Under the pieces are notes generated by a model. The model worked only from the letters and a program-made list of their open reading frames with translations. It had not been told where the DNA came from and ran no database searches. Below are positions 26,069-34,075 of a stretch of 64,000 bases of DNA, one piece after another. The stretch spans positions 62,001 to 126,000 of the forward strand of contig NZ_BBXD01000026.1 of the NCBI RefSeq assembly GCF_001570545.1, in the 5' to 3' direction. This stretch comes from Herbidospora mongoliensis. GTDB taxonomy: Bacteria > Actinomycetota > Actinomycetes > Streptosporangiales > Streptosporangiaceae. Position 1 is the stretch's first letter. Each line of letters starts with the position of its first letter. The translations under genes and the position numbers were made by a program.

Positions 26069-26686
26069 TTATCCGTCGATCTTGGGCATCGAATCCGAGA
26101 TCATGATGTCGAATGACGGTGATGGGATCGGTGGGTCCATGACTTCATGTCCGACCTTTCGCCAGCCCCAGTGCCGATAGACAGCACGGGTCTCGGTCGC
26201 TGTCGGCCGGACGGCCAGGGTCGCACGCTCCGCGCCTGACCTGCTCAGAAGCTCGTCGTGCACCAGGCGGCCGATGCTGCGTCCGCGCCAGTCAGGAAGA
26301 ACCCCGAAGTCGATGATCGCGAAGGTTCTCGCCCCGGTCTCAATGGCGAACTCCTCTTCGAGAGGCTCCTGTAGACCCTTCCACCACCGGGTCTCGGGCG
26401 GCAGCAGATGGCCGTAGCCGAACCCCACGTGCTCTCCGCTAACGTGCGCGAGCGTCAGCAGAAAGCCGGGCCGATTGAGCAGCTTTGGAAAGTTCGCTCG
26501 TTGGCCGGCGAACCCCGCATCGTCCGTATGGAAAGGCGGAAGCCGAAAAACTTGCTGGTAAAGCGCACTTACCGTAGGGCCGAAAGGAAGCGCGAGGCTT
26601 CCTGAAAGCGTTTGGGTTGCGATCCCGGCTGTCACGTCGCTGAGCGTAGGCGGAAGCTGAGTGGGTGGCGATAGGGCCTGGATCAC
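26069..26686 (-). CDS. GNAT-family N-acetyltransferase
   Basis: 205 residues. The acetyl-CoA pyrophosphate loop is visible in IDFGVLPDWRGRSIGRLVHD (R-G-R-S-I-G), followed by AERATLAVRPTATETRAVYR and HWGWRKVGHE, the normal end of a GNAT fold. The acceptor is unknown. The start is the GTG at 26686, ten bases after the stop of the upstream flavoprotein gene; no ATG fits. The pair forms an operon reading left, away from the DUF6879 operon. Similar GNAT and flavoprotein pairs are frequent in actinomycete genomes, and no link to the lanthipeptide cluster is proven. Confidence 0.82.
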   Translation of the reverse strand: MIQALSPPTQLPPTLSDVTAGIATQTLSGSLALPFGPTVSALYQQVFRLPPFHTDDAGFAGQRANFPKLLNRPGFLLTLAHVSGEHVGFGYGHLLPPETRWWKGLQEPLEEEFAIETGARTFAIIDFGVLPDWRGRSIGRLVHDELLSRSGAERATLAVRPTATETRAVYRHWGWRKVGHEVMDPPIPSPSFDIMISDSMPKIDG

Positions 26687-26696
26687 GCCACTCGGC

Positions 26697-27269
26697 TCAT
26701 CGGCCGCCGCCGATCCGATTCGTACAGATAGTGCGGATCCTGCCTATTTCGGAGTGCAGTTCCGACCAGGGGAACGAAGCTGCGCCCGGCTCGCCAGAGT
26801 TGGGCAGGGGCAGTCGCTCGACATCCCACACGAAGGAAACTCCGCAGGTGGTCAGGCGCTCCACGCTCGGCATGAACGCAGGGTGGCGGGCCAACGCGGT
26901 GTTGGGCCAGGGGGCCGCGACCAAAGGCAGTCCGAGGCCGATCGCCTCGTTCAGCAGCCCCAGAGCTAGGGTGTCACTGATTCCCAGCGCCCACTTATTG
27001 ATCGTGTTGAAGGTCGCGGGTACTACGGCTATGGCATCGGCCAGCGGCAAGACCGGAGGCTCTTCGGGTCGCTCGTATTCCACCCGTACCGGATAGCCCG
27101 TCAGTTCAGCGAGAAGAGCGCGATCGACGAACCTCGCGCCTGACGGCGTGCTGATCACGCAGACCGTCCAGCCATCGGACTGCAACGACGTGACCAGATC
27201 TGGGAGCCCTCCGGCCGGGCGCCCTCCACAGCCGATCACATACAGAACGGGCTGTTTTCCCTCGGGCAT
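26697..27269 (-). CDS. HFCD-type flavoprotein (Ppc decarboxylase/EpiD-like fold)
   Basis: 190 residues. N-terminal VLYVIGCGGRPAGGLPDLV (FMN-binding loop), and PATFNTINKWALGISDTLAL, the counterpart of the PASANT motif of the homo-oligomeric flavin Cys decarboxylase family, then LGLPLVAAPWPNTALARHPA. Family members decarboxylate C-terminal or pantothenoyl cysteine, but this compact actinomycete type has no assigned reaction. ATG at 27269 is preferred: GGGAG is nine bases upstream, while the longer open frame to 27425 shows no coding character. Though 2 kb from a lanthipeptide precursor, that peptide ends in Gly, so a LanD role is not supported. Confidence 0.78.
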   Translation of the reverse strand: MPEGKQPVLYVIGCGGRPAGGLPDLVTSLQSDGWTVCVISTPSGARFVDRALLAELTGYPVRVEYERPEEPPVLPLADAIAVVPATFNTINKWALGISDTLALGLLNEAIGLGLPLVAAPWPNTALARHPAFMPSVERLTTCGVSFVWDVERLPLPNSGEPGAASFPWSELHSEIGRIRTICTNRIGGGR

Positions 27270-27475
27270 GGTGTCAATCTCCCGGCCTGTTCGAGCCCTG
27301 TTGCTGTCGTCCATCAGTGCGGATTGTTCGATCGGGCTGCACCTCATGGCCAAGACCGGCTTCTTACGTCTGGCAGATGATCGACATCGCTCGCATGAGG
27401 GCGATCCGAACTCCACCAGTATCACCGCGCAGAAAGCGTCCTGACCGTCATGGACATATGCCTATTCCGCGCAGT

Positions 27476-27505
27476 GATTGACGAGCCAAGACGGGCTCGT
27501 CAATC
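27476..27505. promoter_or_regulatory. Perfect 12-bp inverted repeat upstream of the DUF6879 operon
   Basis: GATTGACGAGCC (27476-27487), spacer AAGACG, GGCTCGTCAATC (27494-27505). The arms are exactly complementary. It lies 42 bases before the GTG at 27547 and lacks a T-run, so it is more likely an operator or 5'-leader hairpin than a terminator. Confidence 0.6.
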
Positions 27506-27546
27506 GTCGTGCACATCCGTGCAACGCATGGCACCTGGAGGCAGCC

Positions 27547-27810
27547 GTGAAGCTAAAGTTTCTAGGGATCTACCCCAACACCCCGGACGACGGCTCACCG
27601 ACCATCTGGCTGGACGAAGACACCGGGGACCTGGTGATCCAGTCGTACAAGGCCGACGAGGCGACCTTGCGGACCTGCCAGGAGGTCGGATCGGTGCCTG
27701 GGCACACGACCGACGTCCCCGAGCACGAGACCGTGATCCGTCTCCCGGCCAACATGCTCCAGTTCCTTCCTCGGCCCGACAGCGAGGTACACGGTGACAG
27801 CAATTCGTGA
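27547..27810 (+). CDS. Small conserved-type protein, first gene of the DUF6879/DUF5753 operon
   Basis: 87 residues: MKLKFLGIYPNTPDDGSPTI, WLDEDTGDLVIQSYKADEAT, then PEHETVIRLPANMLQFLP. No enzymatic motif. In actinomycetes a protein of this size and pattern usually precedes a DUF6879 gene; its function is unknown. GTG at 27547 has GGAGG four to five bases upstream, which decides the start. The next gene starts 17 bases before this one ends. Confidence 0.78.
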   Translation: MKLKFLGIYPNTPDDGSPTIWLDEDTGDLVIQSYKADEATLRTCQEVGSVPGHTTDVPEHETVIRLPANMLQFLPRPDSEVHGDSNS

Positions 27811-28309
27811 AGCGCTCGCGTCGGCCAGACGTTCAGCGGTGCACCTGGAGATGCGCGACAGCTACATGCTCGACGACCCCGCGTTCCTCGCGTGGCAGCG
27901 TGGAGAACGGTCCGACCCGAACGACCGGGCCTCATGGTGGCGGCCTTGGCTGGACGTTGTAGCCGAAGCCACCCAGCGCGGCGTGGTGATGAGACGAGCG
28001 CGGATCATCTCCGAGCCGATCCACCCGTACATCCGCTACGAGTACGACGGGACCTTCACCAACATCGCCGCCGGCGAGCAGGTCCGGTGGCTGCCGCGTC
28101 GACGCACCACCGACCTGCTGCTGCCCGGCGTGGATTTCTGGGCCTTCGACGACGAATTGGTGATCTTCAACCACTTCACCGGCGCCGGGCAATGGGCAGA
28201 CCCCGGAATGGAGCTGTGCAACGACTTTCACGTGGCGAAGGGCTGCGCCGCGGCGTTCGAGGCCATCTGGGATCGAGCCATCCCGCACGACCAGTACCAG
28301 CCCGACTGA
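27794..28309 (+). CDS. DUF6879 family protein
   Basis: 171 residues. DUF6879 features: LEMRDSYMLDDPAFLAWQRG, RRARIISEPIHPYIRYEYDG, VRWLPRRRTTDLLLPGVDFW and a late FDDELVIFNHFTGAG. These proteins, with DUF5753 helix-turn-helix partners, make up very abundant paired regulators in actinomycetes; the DUF6879 partner is thought to modulate the DNA-binding one, but no activity is established. GTG start at 27794 overlapping the upstream gene; ten bases before the next gene. One operon. Confidence 0.85.
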   Translation: MTAIREALASARRSAVHLEMRDSYMLDDPAFLAWQRGERSDPNDRASWWRPWLDVVAEATQRGVVMRRARIISEPIHPYIRYEYDGTFTNIAAGEQVRWLPRRRTTDLLLPGVDFWAFDDELVIFNHFTGAGQWADPGMELCNDFHVAKGCAAAFEAIWDRAIPHDQYQPD

Positions 28310-28319
28310 ACCTCCGTCC

Positions 28320-29168
28320 ATGCGCGCAGCGGCGTCATCGAGCGTCCAACGGGCGCGACAAGTTCTCGCAGACCGGCTCGCCGAACTACGCCGCGACGCC
28401 AATCTCACCGGGCGCGAACTGGCCGCCCGGTGCGGTTGGCACGCCTCGAAAGTCTCGCGCATCGAGAACGCGGTAACCCCGCCATCGGCGGAGGACATCC
28501 AGCTGTGGACTGCCCATTGCGGCGCTGACCAGCAGGCCCCGGATCTCATCGCGTCGCTGCGCGTGGTGGAGGGTATGTGGGTCGAGTGGCGCCGGATGGA
28601 GAGGGCCGGGCTGCGCCAGGCCCAGGAAGCCAGGCTGCCGCTGTACGAACGAACGCGTAACTTCCGGTCATACTCCTCATGGCTGATACCCGGCATGATC
28701 CAGACGCCGGCCTATACGGAAGCCGTCCTGCGGGCCGTCCAGCAGCGCCGTGGCCTTGTCGACGACGTCGACGAGGCGGTGGCCGCACGCGTCGAACGTC
28801 AGCGGATACTCCGCGAAGGCGATCACCGGTTCGCCATCTTGGTGGAGGAGTCCGTTCTCCGCGCAGGCATCGGCGGCACTGCGGTGATGGCCAGCCAGCT
28901 TGAGCACCTCCACGCGGTCAGCGCGCTGCCCAACGTCAGCCTCGGTGTGGTGCCCATGCGGTCAGATCGCAGCCGCTGGCCGGTCGAAGGTTTCTGGATC
29001 TACGACGCTGCTCAGGTGAACGTCGAGCTGGTGTCCGGCTACCTGACCATCACCCAGCCGAGCGAAATCGAGCTCTACGTCCAGGCATTCAGCGAGCTGG
29101 CAGCTCTGGCGCAGTATGGTGCCGCCGCCCGGTCTCTGATCGTCGCCGCCCGCAACGCGCTCGCGTAA
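28320..29168 (+). CDS. XRE-type helix-turn-helix regulator with DUF5753 domain
   Basis: 282 residues. N-terminal Xre/Cro helix-turn-helix at about 14-70 (LAELRRDANLTGRELAARCG, WHASKVSRIENA), then the DUF5753 domain at about 100-275 (YSSWLIPGMIQTPAYTEAVL, AARVERQRILREGDHRFAIL, EESVLRAGIG, SLGVVPM). ATG at 28320. It is immediately upstream (220 bases) of the lanthipeptide precursor and in the same direction, so it is a candidate regulator of that cluster; the inference rests only on position. Confidence 0.9.
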   Translation: MRAAASSSVQRARQVLADRLAELRRDANLTGRELAARCGWHASKVSRIENAVTPPSAEDIQLWTAHCGADQQAPDLIASLRVVEGMWVEWRRMERAGLRQAQEARLPLYERTRNFRSYSSWLIPGMIQTPAYTEAVLRAVQQRRGLVDDVDEAVAARVERQRILREGDHRFAILVEESVLRAGIGGTAVMASQLEHLHAVSALPNVSLGVVPMRSDRSRWPVEGFWIYDAAQVNVELVSGYLTITQPSEIELYVQAFSELAALAQYGAAARSLIVAARNALA

Positions 29169-29387
29169 ATCGCCGTGCAACTTCATAGAAGATCGTTGAG
29201 CGCGAGGTGTCGTCGTCCCTAGCGTCTGAACAGGTGGCCGTCATGTGGAGGCCGGCGGGGAGCCGATAGCCGTCAGCGCATCGGCCGGTGACGTTGGTCG
29301 AATCTCACGTCGTCGGCGGCGCGGTTGATGGCCCGCCGTTCTGCACATTCCCTGGCAACCGTCGCCCCTACCGAAGGAGTGATCGGC

Positions 29388-29558
29388 ATGGCAGCAGCAG
29401 CACCGACCGTGTTGGACGCACCGAAGCAGCAGGGTCGCCTCGACTCGGCGGCCTTCGAGCTGGACATCACCGTGATCGAGCAGGCGGACCTCGGCGGTCT
29501 GGTCCGGCTGACCGACGACGGGTGCGGCAGCACTTGCACGGCCTGTACCACCGGCTGA
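29388..29558 (+). CDS. FxLD-family lanthipeptide precursor
   Basis: 56 residues. The leader contains the family-defining F-x-L-D motif, FELD at 23-26 in AAFELDITVIEQADLGG. The C-terminal core is LTDDGCGSTCTACTTG with Cys46, Cys50 and Cys53 and dehydratable Thr42, Ser48, Thr49, Thr51, Thr54 and Thr55, enough for up to three (methyl)lanthionine rings. The Asp44-Gly45 step is a likely site for methylation and isoaspartate formation by the PIMT-like enzyme encoded downstream. ATG at 29388 has GAAGGAG nine bases upstream. It is followed by dehydratase, cyclase and methyltransferase genes. The cleavage site is unknown; there is no obvious GG/GA motif apart from GG at 36-37. Confidence 0.9.
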   Translation: MAAAAPTVLDAPKQQGRLDSAAFELDITVIEQADLGGLVRLTDDGCGSTCTACTTG

Positions 29559-29634
29559 GCTGAACGACCTCGCGTCCGGGTGCTGGTCGGCGGCAGATGC
29601 TGGCCAGCACCGAATCTCGCTTCCGGAGGTGACT

Positions 29635-32600
29635 GTGCCCTCGGCATCGTTCAAGGTCGTAGGGGCCGCTCTGTTGCGAGCCTGCGCGCACGCGCCCTTC
29701 GCTCTGCCCGCATGGCCAGACATTGAGGAACCGTGGACAACAGCGAGCGTCCAGGCCGCGCAGACTTGGTTGCGGCAGGTGTGGGAGATCGGCCCGGTTG
29801 CCGAGGCCATCAGCCATGCCAGCCCCGATCTGGCCCGTGCGGTGCAAGAGCAGTATGCCGCCGACCCGGCCGAACTGGATGCCCGCCGGGTCCGCCGCAG
29901 CCTGCTCTCGGTGAGTCGATACCTGCTTCGCATGACCGGGCGCCCCACTCCGTTCGGGCTTGTCGCTGGCGTCGCCCCAGCAGAGTTCGGCCCGGCCACA
30001 GTTGCGGGAGCGACATGGGGCGATGCCCACCGGGCGGTAGCTCAACCGGCGGCCGGATGGCTGGCCGAGGTCATCGACCGGCTCGAAGCCACCCCCGATG
30101 TGCTGATCCGGCTCGATGTGACCACGAACTCCACTCTGACCAAACGCGGTGACGACGTGGTCGTTCCGCACCAGCCACGTTTCGACGGTGAGCGTGCCGT
30201 AGTTCCCACCGAAGTGACGATCAGGCTGACCTCGGCGGTACAGCTGGTGGTCGAGTCGGCCCAACGCCCGATCCCTGTTGCGGAACTCGTGGCGAAGCTC
30301 CAGGCCGAAGCCGCCACCGTTTCCATCGAGCGAATCACCGCGATGGTGTCCACGCTCATCACCCGCCGGGTGCTGATCACCAACCTGCATGCTCCCAGCA
30401 CCGAGACGAACCCGCTCGACCATCTCGTGCGGGTACTCGACACTGCCGGTATCACCGATCTCGATGAGATCGCCGAACTCACGCGGTGCCTGCGTGATTC
30501 CCTTCACCTGCTCGGCGAGCACAACACCGCACCGCCCGCCGGTCAGGCCGAGGTACGGCAGCAGCTCGTCGAACGGATGCGGTCGCAGTCCCCTTCCACA
30601 CGGCACCCCCTGGCTCTGGATCTTCGCCTGGATGCCGAAGTCGTCCTGCCGCAGCAGGTCGCCGCCGATGTGCAACAGGCTGCGCTCGTGCTGGCCCGGC
30701 TCAGTGAATACCCCTACGGCACCCCGTCCTGGCGGGACTACCACCGAGCCTTCTACGAGCGCTACGGGATCGGGGCCTTGGTCCCGCTGCTGGATCTCGT
30801 CGATCCCGACTGTGGCATCGGGCTTCCGGCCGGATATCCCGGAACGCTCATCGACCCTCCACCGCCGCACGTGAAGGAACGCGACGAGTTGCTGCTGTCG
30901 CTCGCGCAGACCGCCGCGATCGAAGGCCAACGAGAGGTCCAACTCGACGAGGCCCTGATCGCCGCGTTGGACGTCGGCCCCACCGAACCACGTTTGCCGT
31001 CGCACCTCGAAATCGCCGTCCGGGTCAACGCCACGGGGCGGCAGGCATTGCAGCAGGGCAAGTACACGCTCGAGATGGTGCAGGTCTCCCGCAACGTCGG
31101 TGGGCTGACCGGCCGCTTTCTTCCTGTCCTGGACCCCGGCACCGTCGAGGAGCACACCGCGGCGATGACCGCGCTGCCAGCCCCTGACGAGGACACCTTG
31201 CTGGTCCAGGCGTCGTTTCCGCCGTTGGACCCGGCGACCGCGCACGTCACCCGAGCACCGCATGTCCTCCCGATGGTGCTCAGCCTCGCCGAACACCGCC
31301 CGGCAGGCGATGGGTCACTCACCGTGCGCGACATAGCCGTCGGGTGTGACGGCCGTCGGCTTTACCTCGCGGTCCCGGCTTTGGGTCACCGGATCGAAGT
31401 GTCGGCGCTGCACTCGCTGAACCTGCGGACCCACACTCCGCCTGTGGCGCGATTCATGATCGAGGTCACCCGTGCTCAGTGCGCGTTGGTCACCGGCCTG
31501 CGCTGGGGCGCCGCCTCCAAGCTGCCATTTCGCCCCCGGATCCGCTACGGCAGGGTGATCCTGGCACCGGCGACTTGGCGGTTGCTCGCCACAGACCTAC
31601 CAGGTCCGGACATCTCGGCTGCGCAATGGGACGAGGAACTGGCTGACTGGCGAGAACGGCGCCGGATGCCGGCGCACATACGCCTTGTCGTCGACGACCA
31701 CCGGCTGACACTCGACCTGAGCCAACCAGGGCATCGGGTACTGCTACGTCGGCACCTGCGAGTCGCTGCACACGCCCTCCTGACCGAGGTCGTGGACCCG
31801 CTCGGGGCAGGCTGGTGTGCCGACCGCGCGCACGAAGTGATCGTGCCGTTGCAAGCAACCGCTCCGCCGCCCTGGCCACGGCTGCCCGTACCGTCACCAG
31901 GCAGGGTCATCCACCGTTGTCACGGTGATGCACCCGGCGCGTCAACCGTGCTGTACGCGCAGCTCTACGGCGACATGCGCCGCCAGGACACGCTGCTCGC
32001 TGATCACCTCCCCGAGCTGCTCGCCTCATTCGACGTCGAGCCGCACTGGTGGTTCCTGCGCTACCGGGACGCCGACCGGCTCGACCCGCACCTACGCCTG
32101 CGGCTTCGGCTCACCGATCCGCATGCCTTCGGGCCCGCTGCACGGATCGTCAGTGAGTGGGCGGAGCGCCTGCACCGGGCAGGGCTGCTGCGCGAAGTTC
32201 GATACCCGACCTCCTACACCGAGACCGGCCGGTGGGGCTCCGGCGCGGCACTCGGCGCCGCCGAGCGGGTGTTCGCCGCAGATTCGCGCACCGTGCTCAT
32301 CCAGCTCCAGCAGGCAATCCGGCCGCACCGGCAGGCGCTGATCGCCGCACACACCGTCGCCATCACCGTCGCCTATCTCGGTGACGTGGCCGCCGGAATG
32401 CGTTGGCTCATCGAGCATCTCCCCGCAGCCGCACCTCGGACAGCAGTTCCCCGGCCCGTGTTCGCTGAGGCGGTACGAATCGCCAACCCCCACGCCGGAT
32501 GGGCTGCGCTTCGTGCCGCACCTGGCGGTGCCGCGATCGTCGATGCATGGCGGCCCCGAGAGGCGGCGTTGGCCGACTGGCACTCCCTCCTCGCCGAACC

Positions 32601-32769
32601 CGGGCCTGATGTCGCCGGTATCAGCGGCGATGACGCGCTACGGCACATCCTGCACGGGCACTACATCCGCGCCTATGGCATCGACTTCGACGACGAGCCG
32701 ATCTGCCTGTACCTGGCTCGTGCTGCCGCGCTCGCCTGGCGGGCCCGAACCGGGAAGGCCGCCACGTGA
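29635..32769 (+). CDS. lanB: Class I lanthipeptide dehydratase LanB, full length
   Basis: 1044 residues, the full-length LanB layout: an N-terminal glutamylation domain (about 1-750) with RVRRSLLSVSRYLLRMTGRP and TPFGLVAGV near the start, and a C-terminal elimination domain of the SpaB_C/thiopeptide type (about 755-1040) with STVLYAQLYGDMRRQDTLLA and WFLRYRDADRLDPHLRLRLR. It uses glutamyl-tRNA to activate Ser/Thr of the precursor and eliminates glutamate to give dehydroamino acids. GTG at 29635 is preferred to the GTG at 29629 because the GGAGG ribosome-binding site overlaps the latter. It ends with a four-base overlap with lanC. Cytoplasmic enzyme; a complete protein with no sign of damage. 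Confidence 0.94.
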   Translation: MPSASFKVVGAALLRACAHAPFALPAWPDIEEPWTTASVQAAQTWLRQVWEIGPVAEAISHASPDLARAVQEQYAADPAELDARRVRRSLLSVSRYLLRMTGRPTPFGLVAGVAPAEFGPATVAGATWGDAHRAVAQPAAGWLAEVIDRLEATPDVLIRLDVTTNSTLTKRGDDVVVPHQPRFDGERAVVPTEVTIRLTSAVQLVVESAQRPIPVAELVAKLQAEAATVSIERITAMVSTLITRRVLITNLHAPSTETNPLDHLVRVLDTAGITDLDEIAELTRCLRDSLHLLGEHNTAPPAGQAEVRQQLVERMRSQSPSTRHPLALDLRLDAEVVLPQQVAADVQQAALVLARLSEYPYGTPSWRDYHRAFYERYGIGALVPLLDLVDPDCGIGLPAGYPGTLIDPPPPHVKERDELLLSLAQTAAIEGQREVQLDEALIAALDVGPTEPRLPSHLEIAVRVNATGRQALQQGKYTLEMVQVSRNVGGLTGRFLPVLDPGTVEEHTAAMTALPAPDEDTLLVQASFPPLDPATAHVTRAPHVLPMVLSLAEHRPAGDGSLTVRDIAVGCDGRRLYLAVPALGHRIEVSALHSLNLRTHTPPVARFMIEVTRAQCALVTGLRWGAASKLPFRPRIRYGRVILAPATWRLLATDLPGPDISAAQWDEELADWRERRRMPAHIRLVVDDHRLTLDLSQPGHRVLLRRHLRVAAHALLTEVVDPLGAGWCADRAHEVIVPLQATAPPPWPRLPVPSPGRVIHRCHGDAPGASTVLYAQLYGDMRRQDTLLADHLPELLASFDVEPHWWFLRYRDADRLDPHLRLRLRLTDPHAFGPAARIVSEWAERLHRAGLLREVRYPTSYTETGRWGSGAALGAAERVFAADSRTVLIQLQQAIRPHRQALIAAHTVAITVAYLGDVAAGMRWLIEHLPAAAPRTAVPRPVFAEAVRIANPHAGWAALRAAPGGAAIVDAWRPREAALADWHSLLAEPGPDVAGISGDDALRHILHGHYIRAYGIDFDDEPICLYLARAAALAWRARTGKAAT

Positions 32770-34046
32770 ACCGCGACCACCCCGTACTCGTCGTAGCCGA
32801 AGCTGTCGCGGATCACCTGGCCGATCCTGCAATCGCTGATTCGCTGGCTGCTGGCCGGACCTGGTGGCCACATCACCTCGCCCACGGTGCGGCCGGGATC
32901 GTGCTGCTCCACAGTGAGCGGGCCGCTGCCGGGCTGGCCCCATGGCAACGCGCGCACGACTGGCTCGCTTACATCGCTCGGACCGCCGCCACCAGCGGGA
33001 CGAACAGCCACTTGAACTACGGCGTACCAGCGCTCGCCTTCGCGCTCGCCACCGTCGCCGAGCAGTTGCCCGGCGCCTACCAGTCCACGCTGCGCCAGCT
33101 GGACGCCACGGTCGCCGAAGACGCCCACAATCGAGCGGCCGACCACGACCGCCAGCTCGCCGCCGGTCACCGTCCCCTCCTGGCAGACTTTGACGTCGTC
33201 CGCGGGGTGACCGGACTCGGCGCCTACCTGCTTTACCGGACGCCCGACAGCCCGGCGCTCGCAGCGGTGTTGTCCTACCTGGTGCGGCTCACCGAACCCG
33301 CTACACACGCCGGGCGAACCGTCCCCGGCTGGTGGACACCGGTCGGGCCGCACGGCGACCTCGACCAACAGTTCCCGGACGGACACGCCAACGTCGGCGT
33401 CGCTCACGGCATCGGCGGACCACTCGCCCTCCTGGCCCTGGCGGTCCGCGCCGGGATCACCGTGCCCGGCCACACGGAGGCCATCACCGCGATCTGCACA
33501 TGGCTGGACCACTGGCGCGCTGACACCGCCACCGGACCGGCCTGGCCTTACTGGGTCACCCGCGACCAACACGATGGTGGCGCACCTGCCTCCCATGAGC
33601 ACCCCCAGCGCCCGTCCTGGTGCTACGGCACGGCCGGACTCGCTCGCGCGCAGCAGCTCGCTGCGATCGTCCTCGGCGACGTCGATCGGCAACGGGCGGC
33701 GGAGCGGGCGCTGGTCCTGGCCCTCAACGATCCGGCTCAACGCGCCGCCACTGTCGATGCCTCCCTATGCCATGGATTCGGTGGCATGGCGCATCTGGCT
33801 ACGCAGATGGCCGCCGACGCTGACCTGGAAACCGCAGCACAACTGCGAGCCGCCGCCGAGGCCATGCTCGACGCCGTCCATCCTCCGGACACCGATCCAG
33901 AGATCACCACGGCCGCACTGCTCCACCCCGAGGGTCGTGGCCCAGGGCTCCTGGAAGGCGCGGCCGGTGTCGCCCTGGCCGTACAGGCACCAGCTGCCGC
34001 GATGCTGCCGCAGACGGGGTGGGACGCCTGCCTGCTCATCCGCTGA
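32766..34046 (+). CDS. lanC: LanC-like lanthionine cyclase
   Basis: 426 residues, an alpha-toroid with Gly-rich repeats: HGAAGIVLLH, VRGVTGLGAYLL, GVAHGIGGPLALLAL, SWCYGTAGLARAQ and LCHGFGGMAHL. The zinc ligands are all present: Cys286 (WCYG), Cys335 and His336 (CHG). It catalyses Michael addition of precursor Cys thiols to the dehydroamino acids made by LanB. GTG start overlaps the lanB stop (GTGA), so the two are translationally coupled. Downstream, 30 bases on, is the SpaB_C-PIMT gene. Confidence 0.92.
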   Translation: MNRDHPVLVVAEAVADHLADPAIADSLAAGRTWWPHHLAHGAAGIVLLHSERAAAGLAPWQRAHDWLAYIARTAATSGTNSHLNYGVPALAFALATVAEQLPGAYQSTLRQLDATVAEDAHNRAADHDRQLAAGHRPLLADFDVVRGVTGLGAYLLYRTPDSPALAAVLSYLVRLTEPATHAGRTVPGWWTPVGPHGDLDQQFPDGHANVGVAHGIGGPLALLALAVRAGITVPGHTEAITAICTWLDHWRADTATGPAWPYWVTRDQHDGGAPASHEHPQRPSWCYGTAGLARAQQLAAIVLGDVDRQRAAERALVLALNDPAQRAATVDASLCHGFGGMAHLATQMAADADLETAAQLRAAAEAMLDAVHPPDTDPEITTAALLHPEGRGPGLLEGAAGVALAVQAPAAAMLPQTGWDACLLIR

Positions 34047-34075
34047 TCCATCGACCATCCGAGGGAATTGCATCG

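Noticed and set aside
26697-27269. Flavoprotein as LanD decarboxylase of the lanthipeptide
   Set aside because: The precursor ends in Thr-Thr-Gly, not Cys, and the flavoprotein is in a separate divergent operon with a GNAT gene.
29467-31296. 609-codon minus-strand frame across lanB
   Set aside because: Shadow frame with no recognisable domain; it also runs over the lanthipeptide precursor and the start of LanB.
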